DNA of 64,000 bases from Burkholderiaceae bacterium (GTDB lineage Bacteria > Pseudomonadota > Gammaproteobacteria > Burkholderiales > Burkholderiaceae_C): contig JAFMFB010000007.1 in the NCBI GenBank assembly GCA_017856435.1, forward strand, positions 1 through 64,000. Reading direction: 5' to 3'. Under the pieces are notes generated by a model, which was given only the letters and a program-made list of their open reading frames with translations, ran no database searches and had not been told where the DNA came from. Below are positions 1 through 9,117 of this stretch, piece by piece (position 1 is the stretch's first letter; each line of letters opens with the position of its first letter). Made by a program: the position numbers and the translations under genes.

Positions 1-997
1 ATTCAGCCTTGATATTGTTGTCACGAATCGCTTTGCCATAACGGTCAAGCTGACTTCGCACCAACTGGCTCATCTGCTCGGGGGTTCCGCCGTTGGAACG
101 CAAGCCCAGGCCGGCATAACGTGCCTTGATCACCGGATCGGTCAAGGCCTTGGCAACTTCCTGCTGCAGCTTGTCAACAATCGCCTTGGGGGTGCCCTTG
201 GGCGCGGTCAAGCCAAACCAGGTGCTGTACTCAAACCCCTGCACCCCTTGCTCCTTGAGCGTTGGCGCATCCGGGTACTCTGGATTGCGCTGATCAGTGA
301 CGACGCCCAGTAGCTTCATCTTGCCCGCCTTGGTCAAGGCCGCCACCGTGGCCAGGCCCTGCACGGACAGGTCAGTCTGGCCCGCTGCCGTGCCTTGGGC
401 CGCCAGGCTGGCACTGCGGTAAGGAACATGCTTCATCTTGATGCCCATGTGTGAAGCAAACAGGGCCCCGCCCAGATGCTGCGGGCTGCCATTGCCCCCC
501 GAGGAATAGGTGATCATGTCTGGCGCGGCCTTGGCGGCCGCCACCAAATCATTGACCGTCTTGTATTTGGAGTCCGCCGGCACGGCCAGACTGAACTCGA
601 TGATGGCCACTTGAGAGACATGCTCAAAATCGGAAACCGTGTTGAAGGGCATGCTCTTGTTGAGATTGGGCACCATGGTCAGCACGCTGTCATTAAAGCC
701 GCCGATGGTGTAACCGTCCGGGGCGGCCTTGGCCACCTTGTCCGCACCGATGATGCCAGAGGCGCCGGTGATGTTCTCGATCACGATGGATTGACCCATG
801 TTTTCTGACATCTTCTGGGCCAGCAGACGCGCGGCCACATCCACCGCGCTGCCAGCTCCCAGAGGCACAATCATTCGGATCGGCTTGCTGGGATAGCCGC
901 CCTGTGACCAGGCCGGTGCAGCCAGCCCCAGCCCGGCGAGCGCAGCGGCTGCCAGCAGCAAGCGGCGGGAGGTAGCGGAAAAATGGACTTGTTTCAT
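1..997 (-). CDS. Bug/TctC-family periplasmic solute receptor (stop codon cut by window edge)
   Basis: Periplasmic substrate-binding protein of the tripartite tricarboxylate (Bug) family, which captures carboxylated or aromatic solutes. The start at 997 follows a strong AGGAG. Residues 1-31 form a signal peptide with an arginine pair before the hydrophobic stretch (SATSRRLLLAAAALAG), so Tat-like export is possible. Then come the family hallmarks YPSKPIRMIVPLGAG and NITGASGIIGADKVAKA. 332 codons are present and the chain ends RDNNIKAE, the same ending as the second receptor in this window (DNNIKSE). The stop codon therefore most likely starts at base 1, and the protein is essentially complete. 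It is the last gene of a minus-strand run after the amidohydrolase and molybdenum hydroxylase, so it probably takes up their substrate. No TctA/TctB membrane genes are nearby, which is usual for orphan Bug receptors. Confidence 0.93.
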   Translation of the reverse strand, partial: MKQVHFSATSRRLLLAAAALAGLGLAAPAWSQGGYPSKPIRMIVPLGAGSAVDVAARLLAQKMSENMGQSIVIENITGASGIIGADKVAKAAPDGYTIGGFNDSVLTMVPNLNKSMPFNTVSDFEHVSQVAIIEFSLAVPADSKYKTVNDLVAAAKAAPDMITYSSGGNGSPQHLGGALFASHMGIKMKHVPYRSASLAAQGTAAGQTDLSVQGLATVAALTKAGKMKLLGVVTDQRNPEYPDAPTLKEQGVQGFEYSTWFGLTAPKGTPKAIVDKLQQEVAKALTDPVIKARYAGLGLRSNGGTPEQMSQLVRSQLDRYGKAIRDNNIKAE

Positions 998-1030
998 GGT
1001 GTCTCCTTTGAGTTGTAGAAAATTTGGGAA

Positions 1031-2137
1031 TCAGAGCTTGAGCTTAAGTACCCGAATGGCATTCTCCCCCAGGATGGCCCGCTGGTCATCTGGGCTGATT
1101 TCGGGTGTTGCCATCACATGGCCAACCGGGTCGTCTTCCCATGGAATGGGATGATCGGTTCCGATCATGATCTGGCTGGCGCCCACCTCGGCCACCAGAT
1201 GGCGCAGGGCTTCGCCGGTAAACACCAGGGAATCAAAATAGATCTGCCGGATATAGTCGGTCGGTTTTTTCTGCAAGGCGATGTCTGCGTTGCAATTCTG
1301 AGGCGACACAAAGCAGGACCGGTCCATGCGCGGCGCATACGAGCCCAGAAAGCCGCCGCCATGCGCGCCCAGCACCTTGAGTTCGGGGAACTTGTCAAAC
1401 ACGCCCTCAAAAATAAGTTTTTGCAGGGCAATGGTGGTGTCCAGCGGGTTGCCGATCACATTGGACAACCAGCCATTGCCCTTGAAGCGCGCCGCCAGCT
1501 CGGGCGTGCTTTGGGGGTGGATGAACAGCATGACACCAAGCTCCTGCGCCTTGGCCAGCACGGGATGAAATTGCGGCAGGGCAAAATCTTGGCCCGCCAC
1601 ACTGCCGCCGATGGCAGCCCCCTTGAGGCCGAACTTGAGAACCGCTTCTTCCAACATGGCCACCGCCAGATCAGGAAACTGCATTGGCAGGGACGCGAAG
1701 GCGGCCAGGCGTGTGGGATGACGGGCGCACAGTTCGGCCAGGCTGGTGTTGTGAATGCGGCAGATTGCCTCGGCGGTTTCACGGTCCTGCTTGTACCAGA
1801 ACGGGTTGATGCTGAGCACCTGCATATCAACGCCCATGCGGTCCATATCGGCAAAGCGGGTGGCCAGCTGTTGCTCCACCTGCAAGAAATGCTCGGGCAC
1901 CCCTTTGACCGGCGGCAGCACACTCTTGGCCTCAGCCCCCATCAGGTCGAGCGCCGCCTGGAAATAGCAATGCGCATGCACATCAATTGCGCGTGCACGT
2001 TGGCCACGGATGAACACCGGTGCTCGGCGCGCGCTGGTGGCACCGCCCTCGTTGGGCACGATGGGCAAACCGGCACAGCCGCAGAACCAGAATCCGCGTG
2101 CGCCGTGGGAGTGGGAGGATGGAAGTAACCAGCTCAT
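1031..2137 (-). CDS. ACMSD-type amidohydrolase (amidohydrolase_2 family), probable decarboxylase or hydrolase
   Basis: Metal-dependent TIM-barrel enzyme of the aminocarboxymuconate-semialdehyde decarboxylase family. Members decarboxylate or hydrate aromatic acids and ring-fission products. Metal-ligand motifs are visible: HAHCYF near residue 60, LFIHPQST, LGAHGGGFLGSYAPRMD and IGTDHPIPWEDDP. I chose the ATG at 2137, just after the upstream gene ends (26 bp gap). A longer reading from 2269 would run into that gene and adds no family sequence. About 55 residues precede the first motif, with an unusual Cys/His-rich start (SSHSHGARGFWFCGCAGLP). There is no strong ribosome site, so translation may be coupled to the gene before it. 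The substrate is unknown. A second paralogue sits at 13626. Confidence 0.88.
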   Translation of the reverse strand: MSWLLPSSHSHGARGFWFCGCAGLPIVPNEGGATSARRAPVFIRGQRARAIDVHAHCYFQAALDLMGAEAKSVLPPVKGVPEHFLQVEQQLATRFADMDRMGVDMQVLSINPFWYKQDRETAEAICRIHNTSLAELCARHPTRLAAFASLPMQFPDLAVAMLEEAVLKFGLKGAAIGGSVAGQDFALPQFHPVLAKAQELGVMLFIHPQSTPELAARFKGNGWLSNVIGNPLDTTIALQKLIFEGVFDKFPELKVLGAHGGGFLGSYAPRMDRSCFVSPQNCNADIALQKKPTDYIRQIYFDSLVFTGEALRHLVAEVGASQIMIGTDHPIPWEDDPVGHVMATPEISPDDQRAILGENAIRVLKLKL

Positions 2138-2162
2138 CTTGAAAATCGGATTGGGTGAAAGT

Positions 2163-2645
2163 TCAGGAATCCGCTGTATCGGCCATCGCGGCGGCAGCGC
2201 GCTGAATGGCCCGTACCATGCGGTTATGCGCGCCACAACGGCACAAATGTTTGTCCAGAGCCTCAACAATAGCCTCGCGGCTTGGATTGGGTTGGCTCTT
2301 CAGCAGGGCTGCTGCAGTGGTAATGATTCCGGCCACACAATACGCACACTGAGCCGCCGATTCCTCTAAAAAAGCTGTCTGCAGGGGATGTGGTGCCTCC
2401 ACGGTACCCAGGCCCTCCAGCGTGGTTATCTGACGGTTTTCGAGCGACCACAAGGGCAAGTTACAGGACGTCTGCGGCTGGCCGTCAACCAGGACCATGC
2501 AGGCCCCACACTCGCCCTGACCGCAACCGAACTTCGGCCCACACAGGGCCAGGTCCTCGCGCAGGACCGATAACAGCGGCACCTGATCACCGGCAGCCGG
2601 ACTGCAGAGCTTTCCATTCACATGAAATTTTGCTTTGGCGTTCAT
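2163..2645 (-). CDS. (2Fe-2S) small subunit of a molybdenum hydroxylase (IorA/NicA-like)
   Basis: Electron-transfer subunit of a xanthine-dehydrogenase-family molybdenum hydroxylase, 160 residues, the usual size. The N-terminal plant-type ferredoxin fold has cysteines 41, 46, 49 and 61 (GCGQGECGACMVLVDG). The C-terminal four-helix cluster has CAYCVAGI and HLCRCGAHNRM. It overlaps the end of the large subunit gene by four bases (ATGA), so the two are translated together. With no separate FAD subunit, the pair resembles the two-subunit isoquinoline 1-oxidoreductase or nicotinate dehydrogenase class, which pass electrons to an acceptor other than NAD. Which heterocycle or aldehyde is oxidised is not visible. 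Confidence 0.93.
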   Translation of the reverse strand: MNAKAKFHVNGKLCSPAAGDQVPLLSVLREDLALCGPKFGCGQGECGACMVLVDGQPQTSCNLPLWSLENRQITTLEGLGTVEAPHPLQTAFLEESAAQCAYCVAGIITTAAALLKSQPNPSREAIVEALDKHLCRCGAHNRMVRAIQRAAAAMADTADS

Positions 2646-4879
2646 GAGCCACTTGCCTCCATGGCACGCACGATGTTTTCAGCGTTCAGGGGCAAGGTCC
2701 GGACCCGCACCCCCAGAGCGTCAAATACCGCATTGGCAATGGCTGCAGCCACCGGGCCCTGGGCCGCCTCACCAGCACCCAGGGGCGCTTGCTCGGGCCG
2801 ATCCAGCACATGCACACGTACCTCTGGCACTTCGGTAAAACGCAGCACCGGGTAAGTGTCCCAGCCAACACTGGTGACCCCCGACTGGTCAAAGCTGACC
2901 TGCTCCTTCAGTGTCCAGCTGGTGCTCTGCAGGGCACCGCCTTCAATCTGGTTGCAAATACCATCCAGATCCACTGCCATGCCCACGTCAACGGCGAGGT
3001 CAAGGTTGAGCACACGGACCTCCTGCGCCACCTGCACCCGCGCAATCACTGCGCACCAGGCACCAAAGTTTTTGTAGCGGGCCCAGGCCAGGCCATGGCC
3101 GACTCCTTCGGGCTCCTGGCTACGCTGGCTCCACCAGCTGGACCGCTGCGCCACCGCCTCCAGCACGGCGCGACTGCGCGGCTCATTGAGATGCCTGAGC
3201 CGAAAGCTCAAGGGGTCCTGACCCAGCTCGCGTGCCATTTCATCCATGAACGACTCGATCGCAAAGACATTGGCATAGGCTCCCAAGCCGCGCATGGCGG
3301 AGGTTCGTAAAGGCATCACCGTCAGGCGGTGGTTGATCACTTCCAGATTGGATACGTCATACGCTGGTACCGCATTGCGGTCAGCCCCGCCCCCTGAAGC
3401 CAGGGGCGGATTGATCGGTAGGGGCAGGGCTGTGCCATTTGCGCACTCGCTGGCGGCCAGCAGCGAGGGCGTTTTAGCACGACCCGGCCGTGAGCTGTAG
3501 CCATTGGCCCATAGCGCATGGTGCCAATGGGTAAGCAGTCCGTCTTCGCTGGTACGGGCCCGCAAACTCACAGCGTGGGCCGAACCCACGGGGCTGTGCG
3601 AGAGTTCATCAGCGCGTGACCACAGTACCCGGACCGCCTGTTGCGGATAGCGCAAGGCCATCATCACTGCATCCATCGCCACATCATCGGCACCGTTGTG
3701 GCCATAACAGCCCGCACCCTCGACATGGTGGATGATGATGTCCTCCTTGCTGATGGCCTGCGACTGCACTGCGAGGGCCAGCACCAGATCGTCGCGCAGG
3801 TTATGGATTCCCTGGCTGTGGGTCCAGATTTCCAGTTGACGGCCATCCCAGCGCGCTAGCGCACAGGACGGACCGATCGAGGCATGGGCCAGATAGGGTT
3901 TGAAGTAGTCGGCCTGGAAATGGTGTCCATCCGCTGGCAGCTCTGAACTGCCACGCTGCACTGCCACCACCCGCTCATGGGGCGCTGCGCGCAGGAAATC
4001 AGGCAGATCCCTGGCCTGGGGCAGCGGCTGGCTTACCTGCCAGCTGAGCCGGTCTTTCACCCGTTGTGCGGTGGCATCGGCGTCGCGTTCCTTGGCGGCC
4101 ACCACCGCAATGAAACGACCATCCGCCCAACATTCGGTATTGGCTGGCAACTCACCCAGTTCGCTGGGTGACCAGTTGGAAAGTTGCGCCTGCAGGGTGG
4201 GAGGCCTCAGAACCCGGCCATGCAGCATGCCGGGCAAGCGCAGATCGTGGATGAATCTCGGCCGGCCAAAAATCTTGTCCGGCAAATCCAGACGCTGGGG
4301 TCGAACCACACCGATCAAGCGGCGCTGCGCCACCGGCTTGGGTTGCCAGCGGCCCTGGTACTCAGCCTGCAAATCCTCGGGCATGAGCAAATTCCAGTAG
4401 TCACCCAGCACCTGATCATCCGGTCCGACCATGCAGCCCAGACGGACCTGGATCTGACCCACATCCAAGCCATGCTGTTGGGCAGCGCTCAACAGGGCCA
4501 GACCGCGCACTTCGGCGCAGGCATGGCGCAATGCTCCCCCACTGTCCTGCACCGAAAGGCTGCCGGAAGTCACCCCCTCGTCGGGCCCGCGCTCCGTGCT
4601 GGCCGACAGCACAACCACCGCCTGCAAGGCCACATCCAGTTCCTCCGCCACGATCAGCTGCAAGGCCGTCAGGATGCCCTGACCGAGTTCGGCCTTGCCC
4701 GTCATGACTTGCACCACCCCGGGGGTGGCCAGGCTGAGCCACTGCGACAGACGTCGGTTGGTATGCAAGCTGCCCGGCAACTGTGCCTTGCCGTCACCAC
4801 GGTCAATCACAAAACCGCGCACAGTCGGCTTGGATTCTGCGGGAGCAGGGCTGCCCGAACGGGTTGACATGTCAGACAT
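2642..4879 (-). CDS. Molybdopterin-binding large subunit of a molybdenum hydroxylase (IorB/NicB-like)
   Basis: Catalytic subunit of a xanthine-dehydrogenase-family enzyme, 745 residues. Visible features are the cofactor region VVQVMTGKAELGQGILTALQ near residue 60, the central RGLGAYANVFAIESFMDEMA, and near the C-terminus PLGAGEAAQGPVAAAIANA, whose Glu corresponds to the general base of the family. No CxxCH haem motif is present, so unlike longer nicotinate dehydrogenases it has no fused cytochrome domain. It is coupled to the Ldh-family gene before it (TAATG at 4879) and to the Fe-S subunit after it (ATGA). It probably hydroxylates an N-heterocyclic or related compound imported by the neighbouring Bug receptor; that substrate class is inference from the family. 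Confidence 0.92.
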   Translation of the reverse strand: MSDMSTRSGSPAPAESKPTVRGFVIDRGDGKAQLPGSLHTNRRLSQWLSLATPGVVQVMTGKAELGQGILTALQLIVAEELDVALQAVVVLSASTERGPDEGVTSGSLSVQDSGGALRHACAEVRGLALLSAAQQHGLDVGQIQVRLGCMVGPDDQVLGDYWNLLMPEDLQAEYQGRWQPKPVAQRRLIGVVRPQRLDLPDKIFGRPRFIHDLRLPGMLHGRVLRPPTLQAQLSNWSPSELGELPANTECWADGRFIAVVAAKERDADATAQRVKDRLSWQVSQPLPQARDLPDFLRAAPHERVVAVQRGSSELPADGHHFQADYFKPYLAHASIGPSCALARWDGRQLEIWTHSQGIHNLRDDLVLALAVQSQAISKEDIIIHHVEGAGCYGHNGADDVAMDAVMMALRYPQQAVRVLWSRADELSHSPVGSAHAVSLRARTSEDGLLTHWHHALWANGYSSRPGRAKTPSLLAASECANGTALPLPINPPLASGGGADRNAVPAYDVSNLEVINHRLTVMPLRTSAMRGLGAYANVFAIESFMDEMARELGQDPLSFRLRHLNEPRSRAVLEAVAQRSSWWSQRSQEPEGVGHGLAWARYKNFGAWCAVIARVQVAQEVRVLNLDLAVDVGMAVDLDGICNQIEGGALQSTSWTLKEQVSFDQSGVTSVGWDTYPVLRFTEVPEVRVHVLDRPEQAPLGAGEAAQGPVAAAIANAVFDALGVRVRTLPLNAENIVRAMEASGS

Positions 4880-5970
4880 TACACCAGGGGTGGCAAACCA
4901 ATTTCGCTGGCCAGAGTCTTCAATTCAGCCAGGACCCCATCCGCAACGGGAATGCCCTCGCGTAGATAGCGAACACGACGTTCATGGCTTTGCTCTCCAG
5001 GCAGCCAGATTCGCTCCACGCCTGGCAAGCGCTCGCTGCCCCGAATATCGCGGATCAGTTTGTCAACCGACGCTTTGAACGGGTCGAGTTCTGCAAAGGC
5101 CTTCAAGTCAAGCACCAGGATAGCCTGGCCGGTATTGGTCACGCTCTTGTGGTCGGCATTGAAATCTATCACCTCACGCCCCATGGCGGCTCCCCCCAGC
5201 GTGCCAGCGAGCACGCCCACCATCAGTGCCAGGCCATAGCCTTTGTGACCCCCGATGGGCAGCAGGAATCCTTCATCGGCACGCTTGGGATCGAGCAGGG
5301 CATTGCCCTTGCGGTCGATCATCCAGCCCTCGGGCATCATTTCCCCGCGCTTGGCCTTGGCCTTGACCTTGCCATAGGCCGCCACGGTCGTGGCCATGTC
5401 CAACACCAGAGCCGGCTCCTCGCCTGCGGGAACCGCGGCGGCAATCGGATTGGTCGATAACAGCATGTCCATGCCACCCCAGGGCGGCAGGTGATTGGCA
5501 TTGCCAACGGCGAAATAGATGCCGATCATGTCGTGCTGCAAGGGCATGCGCGCGTACAGCGATGCCGGACCGGCATGGTTGCTGAAGCGGGTCCCGACCC
5601 AGGCCACGCCAGTTTCTCGCGCCTTGCTGATCGCGAGCTGAACCGCCCGTGACACCACCAGGTGGCCCATGCCGTTGTCCCCATTGACGATCGCCATGGA
5701 GGCGCGCTCGCGCTCCACCCGAATCTGCGGATGAATGTTGATGCCTCCGGCACGAATGCGCCGGATGTACTGAGGCAGGCGGATCACACCATGACCATCC
5801 GAGCCTTGCAGGTCGGCATCCGCCATCAGGGTTCCGACTTCGGTGGCATCGGCCTCGGAAAGCCCCTGGCTGAGAAACGCAGCGCGGATGAAGTCGCTCA
5901 GTTGCTGGTGACTCACGCGGGTGGAATTTTTGGCGGTGGTATTCAAGCAGGCCTCGACAGTTTGAACCAA
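4879..5970 (-). CDS. Ldh-family NAD(P)-dependent oxidoreductase (malate/L-lactate/sulfolactate dehydrogenase fold)
   Basis: 363-residue member of the Ldh_2 family (YbiC/ComC/AllD), which reversibly oxidises 2-hydroxy acids or reduces cyclic imines with NAD(P)H. Family signatures are GTLMADADLQGSDGHGVIRL near residue 45, NGDNGMGHLVVSRA, TRFSNHAGPASLYA, STNPIAAAVPAGEEPALVLD and GGHKGYGLALMVGVLAG. First gene of the minus-strand catabolic operon, divergent from the LysR regulator, and translationally coupled to the molybdenum hydroxylase gene. It probably handles a hydroxy-acid or imine intermediate of the same pathway. The exact substrate cannot be read from the sequence. Confidence 0.9.
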   Translation of the reverse strand: MVQTVEACLNTTAKNSTRVSHQQLSDFIRAAFLSQGLSEADATEVGTLMADADLQGSDGHGVIRLPQYIRRIRAGGINIHPQIRVERERASMAIVNGDNGMGHLVVSRAVQLAISKARETGVAWVGTRFSNHAGPASLYARMPLQHDMIGIYFAVGNANHLPPWGGMDMLLSTNPIAAAVPAGEEPALVLDMATTVAAYGKVKAKAKRGEMMPEGWMIDRKGNALLDPKRADEGFLLPIGGHKGYGLALMVGVLAGTLGGAAMGREVIDFNADHKSVTNTGQAILVLDLKAFAELDPFKASVDKLIRDIRGSERLPGVERIWLPGEQSHERRVRYLREGIPVADGVLAELKTLASEIGLPPLV

Positions 5971-6092
5971 TAAGGGGCCGACTCTAAACCCATGGGCGCC
6001 ATCCGTCCAATGCCAAATTAAGCGAATGGAATATCATTTTGTTATCGTTATTGAATTATTCCGTTCCGCCCAAGCCGCGGTCAACGCTCGCC
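5971..6092. promoter_or_regulatory. Divergent promoter region between the Ldh operon and the LysR gene
   Basis: 122-bp gap between oppositely transcribed genes, the normal place for a LysR operator. A very A/T-rich segment at 6028-6062 contrasts with the G/C-rich surroundings. It is bounded by inverted arms GGAATA (6028-6033) and TATTCC (6057-6062), 23 bases apart, and several T-N11-A spacings occur inside. I see no convincing -35/-10 pair. Assignment as the binding site of the adjacent regulator is inference from position and composition. Confidence 0.4.
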
Positions 6093-7025
6093 ATGGATTT
6101 ACGTGCCCTTCGTTATTTTGTTGCCATTGCCGATGCCGGCAGTCTGACCGCCGCGGCGGCGGCCATCCGCATCGCCCAGCCAGCGCTGACGCGGCAGTTG
6201 CGTGAGCTTGAAGCGGACCTGCAGGTACAACTGCTGCAACGCCTGCCGCGTGGCGTTCGCCTGACTCAGGCCGGGGTCACCCTGTATGAGTCAGCCAAGC
6301 GAATCCTGGGTGAAGCACAGCGGGTTCGTCAACAACTCGCCGAAGGCCGGGAGCAGGCTGGCGGCAGTCTTTCCCTAGGGGTTTCGCCCACGCTGGCCCG
6401 GGTGCTGTTGCCCGGCCTGTTTGAAACCTGTCACCTCTCACCTGACGGCATCCGATTGCTCACCCGGGAAGCCTTCACCCCTGCGCTGCTGGACTGGCTG
6501 GAGCGTGGCATCGTTGATGTCGCAGTGCTGACCAACCCCCAGTCTCGGCGCGGGCTGATCATGCAACCACTTTTGGGTGAGCCGTTTGTTCTGGCCGGCA
6601 ACCCGTCCCTCAACCTGGCACCGTCCATGTCGGTCAGTCAGCTCGAGCGCATTCCCTTGCTCATGACCAGCCTGCACAGGGACCTGGTAGAGCAGCAGCT
6701 GAGGCCCCTCGGGCGTCAACTCAATGTCGAGGCGGTGATCGACTCGGTGGATTCAATCTGCGAACTGATCCAGCGGGGCCGGTGGGCGACCCTGATGCCG
6801 GTATCGGTCTTCAAAAGTCAGCTCGCCATGACAGGCGTTGACCTGGCAGAAATCTCGGGTGTTCAGCTCAACCGGCTGCTGGTCATGGCCAGCCGACTCG
6901 AGGACAGCAACAGCACCAGACTGCCAGTGATCCGCGAGATGCTGGTGGCCGAATTTGCCCGCTTGACCCAGCGTGGCATCTTCAGCCTAGTTCAGTTGCG
7001 ACCTGAGGATTTCGCCTCGAACTGA
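6093..7025 (+). CDS. LysR-family transcriptional regulator
   Basis: 310-residue LysR-type regulator. The N-terminal winged helix-turn-helix starts MDLRALRYFVAIADAGSLTA and continues through AAIRIAQPALTRQLRELEAD to residue 60. An effector-binding domain of the periplasmic-binding-protein fold starts near residue 90 (GSLSLGVSPTLARVLLPG). I chose the ATG at 6093 because it gives the standard family start; an upstream TTG at 6039 would add 18 atypical residues. Divergent from the Ldh/molybdenum hydroxylase/amidohydrolase/Bug operon, which it probably activates in response to the pathway substrate or an intermediate. Confidence 0.95.
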   Translation: MDLRALRYFVAIADAGSLTAAAAAIRIAQPALTRQLRELEADLQVQLLQRLPRGVRLTQAGVTLYESAKRILGEAQRVRQQLAEGREQAGGSLSLGVSPTLARVLLPGLFETCHLSPDGIRLLTREAFTPALLDWLERGIVDVAVLTNPQSRRGLIMQPLLGEPFVLAGNPSLNLAPSMSVSQLERIPLLMTSLHRDLVEQQLRPLGRQLNVEAVIDSVDSICELIQRGRWATLMPVSVFKSQLAMTGVDLAEISGVQLNRLLVMASRLEDSNSTRLPVIREMLVAEFARLTQRGIFSLVQLRPEDFASN

Positions 7026-7083
7026 GACTGGGCCTAATTCACCGGGTGGGCTACTTGCAAGGGCTTGTTCATTAATCCAGCCC

Positions 7084-7110
7084 AGACTAGTTGAAACGAC
7101 TCGAATTCGA
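7084..7110. promoter_or_regulatory. Possible operator upstream of the second Bug receptor
   Basis: Two short motifs lie in the 189-bp gap between the LysR gene and the receptor gene. AGACTAGT at 7084-7091 matches eight consecutive bases of the perfect palindrome at 10100-10113. TCGAATTCGA at 7101-7110 is a perfect 10-base palindrome. The shared octamer suggests the TetR regulator of this cluster may also act here. The rest of the gap shows nothing further that I recognise. Confidence 0.35.
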
Positions 7111-7214
7111 TTAGACTTTGCCGGCGAAAGCAAACGACGTTTCCAATGCCCCGGTTCAGTCCCGTGCTGGGCAGGGTTTCTTCACTTCCAGCTCTAACAA
7201 CGAGGAGTTCCATA

Positions 7215-8198
7215 ATGCGTTCCATTTTTTCGGTCGCAAAGTCGCTGCGGCTTTTGTGGCTCGGTCTGCTGTGCCTGATGGCTGTTTCAGTACAGGCCCA
7301 GGGTTTCCCGAATCGTCCGGTCAAACTGGTCGTGACCTATCCAGTGGGCGGCAGTTCCGATTTGATGGCCCGCATCATGGGGCAAAAACTCAGCATGCAT
7401 TGGGGCCAACCCGTCATCATTGAAAGCAAGCCCGGTGCAGCCGGTTCGATCGGGATGGACTTCGCGGCCCGCCAGCCCGCTGACGGCTATACCTTCGTGA
7501 TCGGCAATCTGGGGCCCGCCGCCGTCAACCCCCTGCTGTCCAAGGTGCCCTATAACATGGACAAGGATTTCATTGCGGTTTCGCTGACCGCCGTGGGGCC
7601 CAATATTCTGGTGGTACCCGCTGGCTCTCCCTACCGCACGTTGAACGATTTGCTGGCTGATGCCCGTGCCAAGCCCGCAACCCTGAATTTTGGCACCAGT
7701 GGTCCGGGCAGCATGTCCCATCTCGGCGGCGAGCTCATCATGCGACAGGCCAAAGTCAAGATGCTGGCCGTGCCCTACAAAGGCGGCGGCCAGGCAGTGA
7801 CTGACCTGCTGGCCGGCACGCTCAGTATGATGGTTTCGGATGCCCTGCCGGTGTCGCAGCACATCAAGTCAGGACGTCTTCGCCCCTTGGCCATTACCAG
7901 CGCAAAACGTTCCCCCATGACACCGGATATTCCAACCTTTGCCGAGGCGGGGCTTGATGGTTTGGTTGCTGAGAACTGGTGGGGCGTGTTTGTTCCTGCC
8001 GGTACGCCCAAGGCTGTGGTGGACAGCTACCAGGCGGCTTTGGTCAAGATCATGGCGGACCCCGACCTGAAGGAAAAATTTGCCGGCCTGGGTGTGGTGG
8101 CCATGGCCAGCTCGCAGGCTGAATTTCGTAGCTTCCTGGCGGCCGAAACTGCTAAATACTCCAAACTGATTGCGGACAACAATATCAAGAGCGAGTAA
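7215..8198 (+). CDS. Bug/TctC-family periplasmic solute receptor
   Basis: 327-residue extracytoplasmic binding protein of the tripartite tricarboxylate receptor family. The ATG at 7215 follows CGAGGAG at 7201-7207. The signal peptide is about 25 residues (SLRLLWLGLLCLMAVSVQAQ) with cleavage near AQA-QG. Family motifs are FPNRPVKLVVTYPVGGSSDL, KPGAAGSIGMDFAARQ, YKGGGQAVTDLLAG and the C-terminal DNNIKSE. It is followed 13 bp later by the deacetylase-like hydrolase, so the two are probably co-transcribed. A typical orphan receptor: no membrane subunits adjoin it. It is a second, distinct receptor for this cluster; its ligand is unknown but is probably a carboxylate. Confidence 0.95.
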   Translation: MRSIFSVAKSLRLLWLGLLCLMAVSVQAQGFPNRPVKLVVTYPVGGSSDLMARIMGQKLSMHWGQPVIIESKPGAAGSIGMDFAARQPADGYTFVIGNLGPAAVNPLLSKVPYNMDKDFIAVSLTAVGPNILVVPAGSPYRTLNDLLADARAKPATLNFGTSGPGSMSHLGGELIMRQAKVKMLAVPYKGGGQAVTDLLAGTLSMMVSDALPVSQHIKSGRLRPLAITSAKRSPMTPDIPTFAEAGLDGLVAENWWGVFVPAGTPKAVVDSYQAALVKIMADPDLKEKFAGLGVVAMASSQAEFRSFLAAETAKYSKLIADNNIKSE

Positions 8199-8211
8199 AG
8201 GACCCCTTCCC

Positions 8212-9117
8212 ATGGCCAACCTGGACCCCAACGAAGAAGGATTGCCAAGCCGACGCGTTCCCTACAGCGCCATCGTTGATCGCCCGAGCCTGCAGCTGCC
8301 CGACGGCGGGCGCATGCTGGTGTGGGTGATTGTCAATGTCGAGCACTGGAGCATGGAGCGCGCCATGCCCCGTACCGTGCTGAGCCCACCCATGGGCCAA
8401 CCCTTGCAGCCTGACCTACCCAACTGGGCCTGGCATGAGTACGGCATGCGGGTGGGATTCTGGCGCCTGCACGATGCGTTGACCAATCAGGGAATCGTGC
8501 CCACATTGGCGCTCAATGGTGTGGTGTGCAAAACTTATCCCCGCGTGGCCCAGGCAGCTCTGAAGTCGGGATGGGAATTCATGGGCCACGGCTTCGTCCA
8601 GGGCCCGATGCATGCCCTGCCCGACCAGCGTGCAGCCATCGCCAGCACGGTGCAGACCATTCGCGATTTCACGGGTCAGGCGCCGGTCGGCTGGGAGAGC
8701 CCGGGTCTGACCGAAACGCCTGACACCATCGATTACCTGGCCGAGGCGGGCATCGAGTATGTTGCAGACTGGGTGATGGATGACCAGCCAGTCTGGATCC
8801 AGGCCAAACCCAAACCGGTGTTATCGGTGCCTTACAGCGTGGAAATCAACGACATCCCGATGATGCTTCTGCAGCAACACGACAGTGAAGAGTTGTACCG
8901 CCGCGGGGTTGCCCAACTCGATCGCCTCTGGCAGGAAAGTGCCAAGACCACCCGGGTGATGGCGATCAGCGTACACCCCTACATCACCGGGGTGCCGCAT
9001 CGCATTGCCGTGTTTGAACGTCTGCTGGATTACGTGCGGTCCAAACCCGGAGTTCTGATTCGCACCGGCGCGCAGATCAACGACTGGTATCGCGGCCAGG
9101 TTCCCGCCCCAGTCTGA
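8212..9117 (+). CDS. CE4/PuuE-like polysaccharide deacetylase family hydrolase
   Basis: 301-residue member of the carbohydrate-esterase-4 fold. In soil bacteria, relatives of this subgroup hydrolyse small cyclic or acyclic amides (allantoinase PuuE type) rather than polysaccharides. The ATG at 8212 has AAAGGA nine bases upstream; an earlier in-frame start at 8170 lies inside the Bug gene and is not needed. Motifs are NVEHWSMERAMPRT at residues 40-55 in place of the usual TFDDG, LALNGVVCKTYP, EFMGHGFVQGPMHALP, PVGWESPGLTETPDT and a late MAISVHPYITG. No signal peptide, so it acts in the cytoplasm. Its stop codon abuts that of the convergent dehydrogenase gene (shared TGATCA at 9115-9120). A role in amide or lactam hydrolysis in this pathway is inference. 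Confidence 0.82.
   Translation: MANLDPNEEGLPSRRVPYSAIVDRPSLQLPDGGRMLVWVIVNVEHWSMERAMPRTVLSPPMGQPLQPDLPNWAWHEYGMRVGFWRLHDALTNQGIVPTLALNGVVCKTYPRVAQAALKSGWEFMGHGFVQGPMHALPDQRAAIASTVQTIRDFTGQAPVGWESPGLTETPDTIDYLAEAGIEYVADWVMDDQPVWIQAKPKPVLSVPYSVEINDIPMMLLQQHDSEELYRRGVAQLDRLWQESAKTTRVMAISVHPYITGVPHRIAVFERLLDYVRSKPGVLIRTGAQINDWYRGQVPAPV

Noticed and set aside
1118-2128. Long plus-strand reading frame of 336 codons
   Set aside because: It is antisense to the amidohydrolase gene, which has full family motifs; the frame has no recognisable domain.
2138-2269. Longer N-terminus for the first amidohydrolase
   Set aside because: It would overlap the Fe-S subunit gene by over 100 bases, and the extra residues fit no family member.
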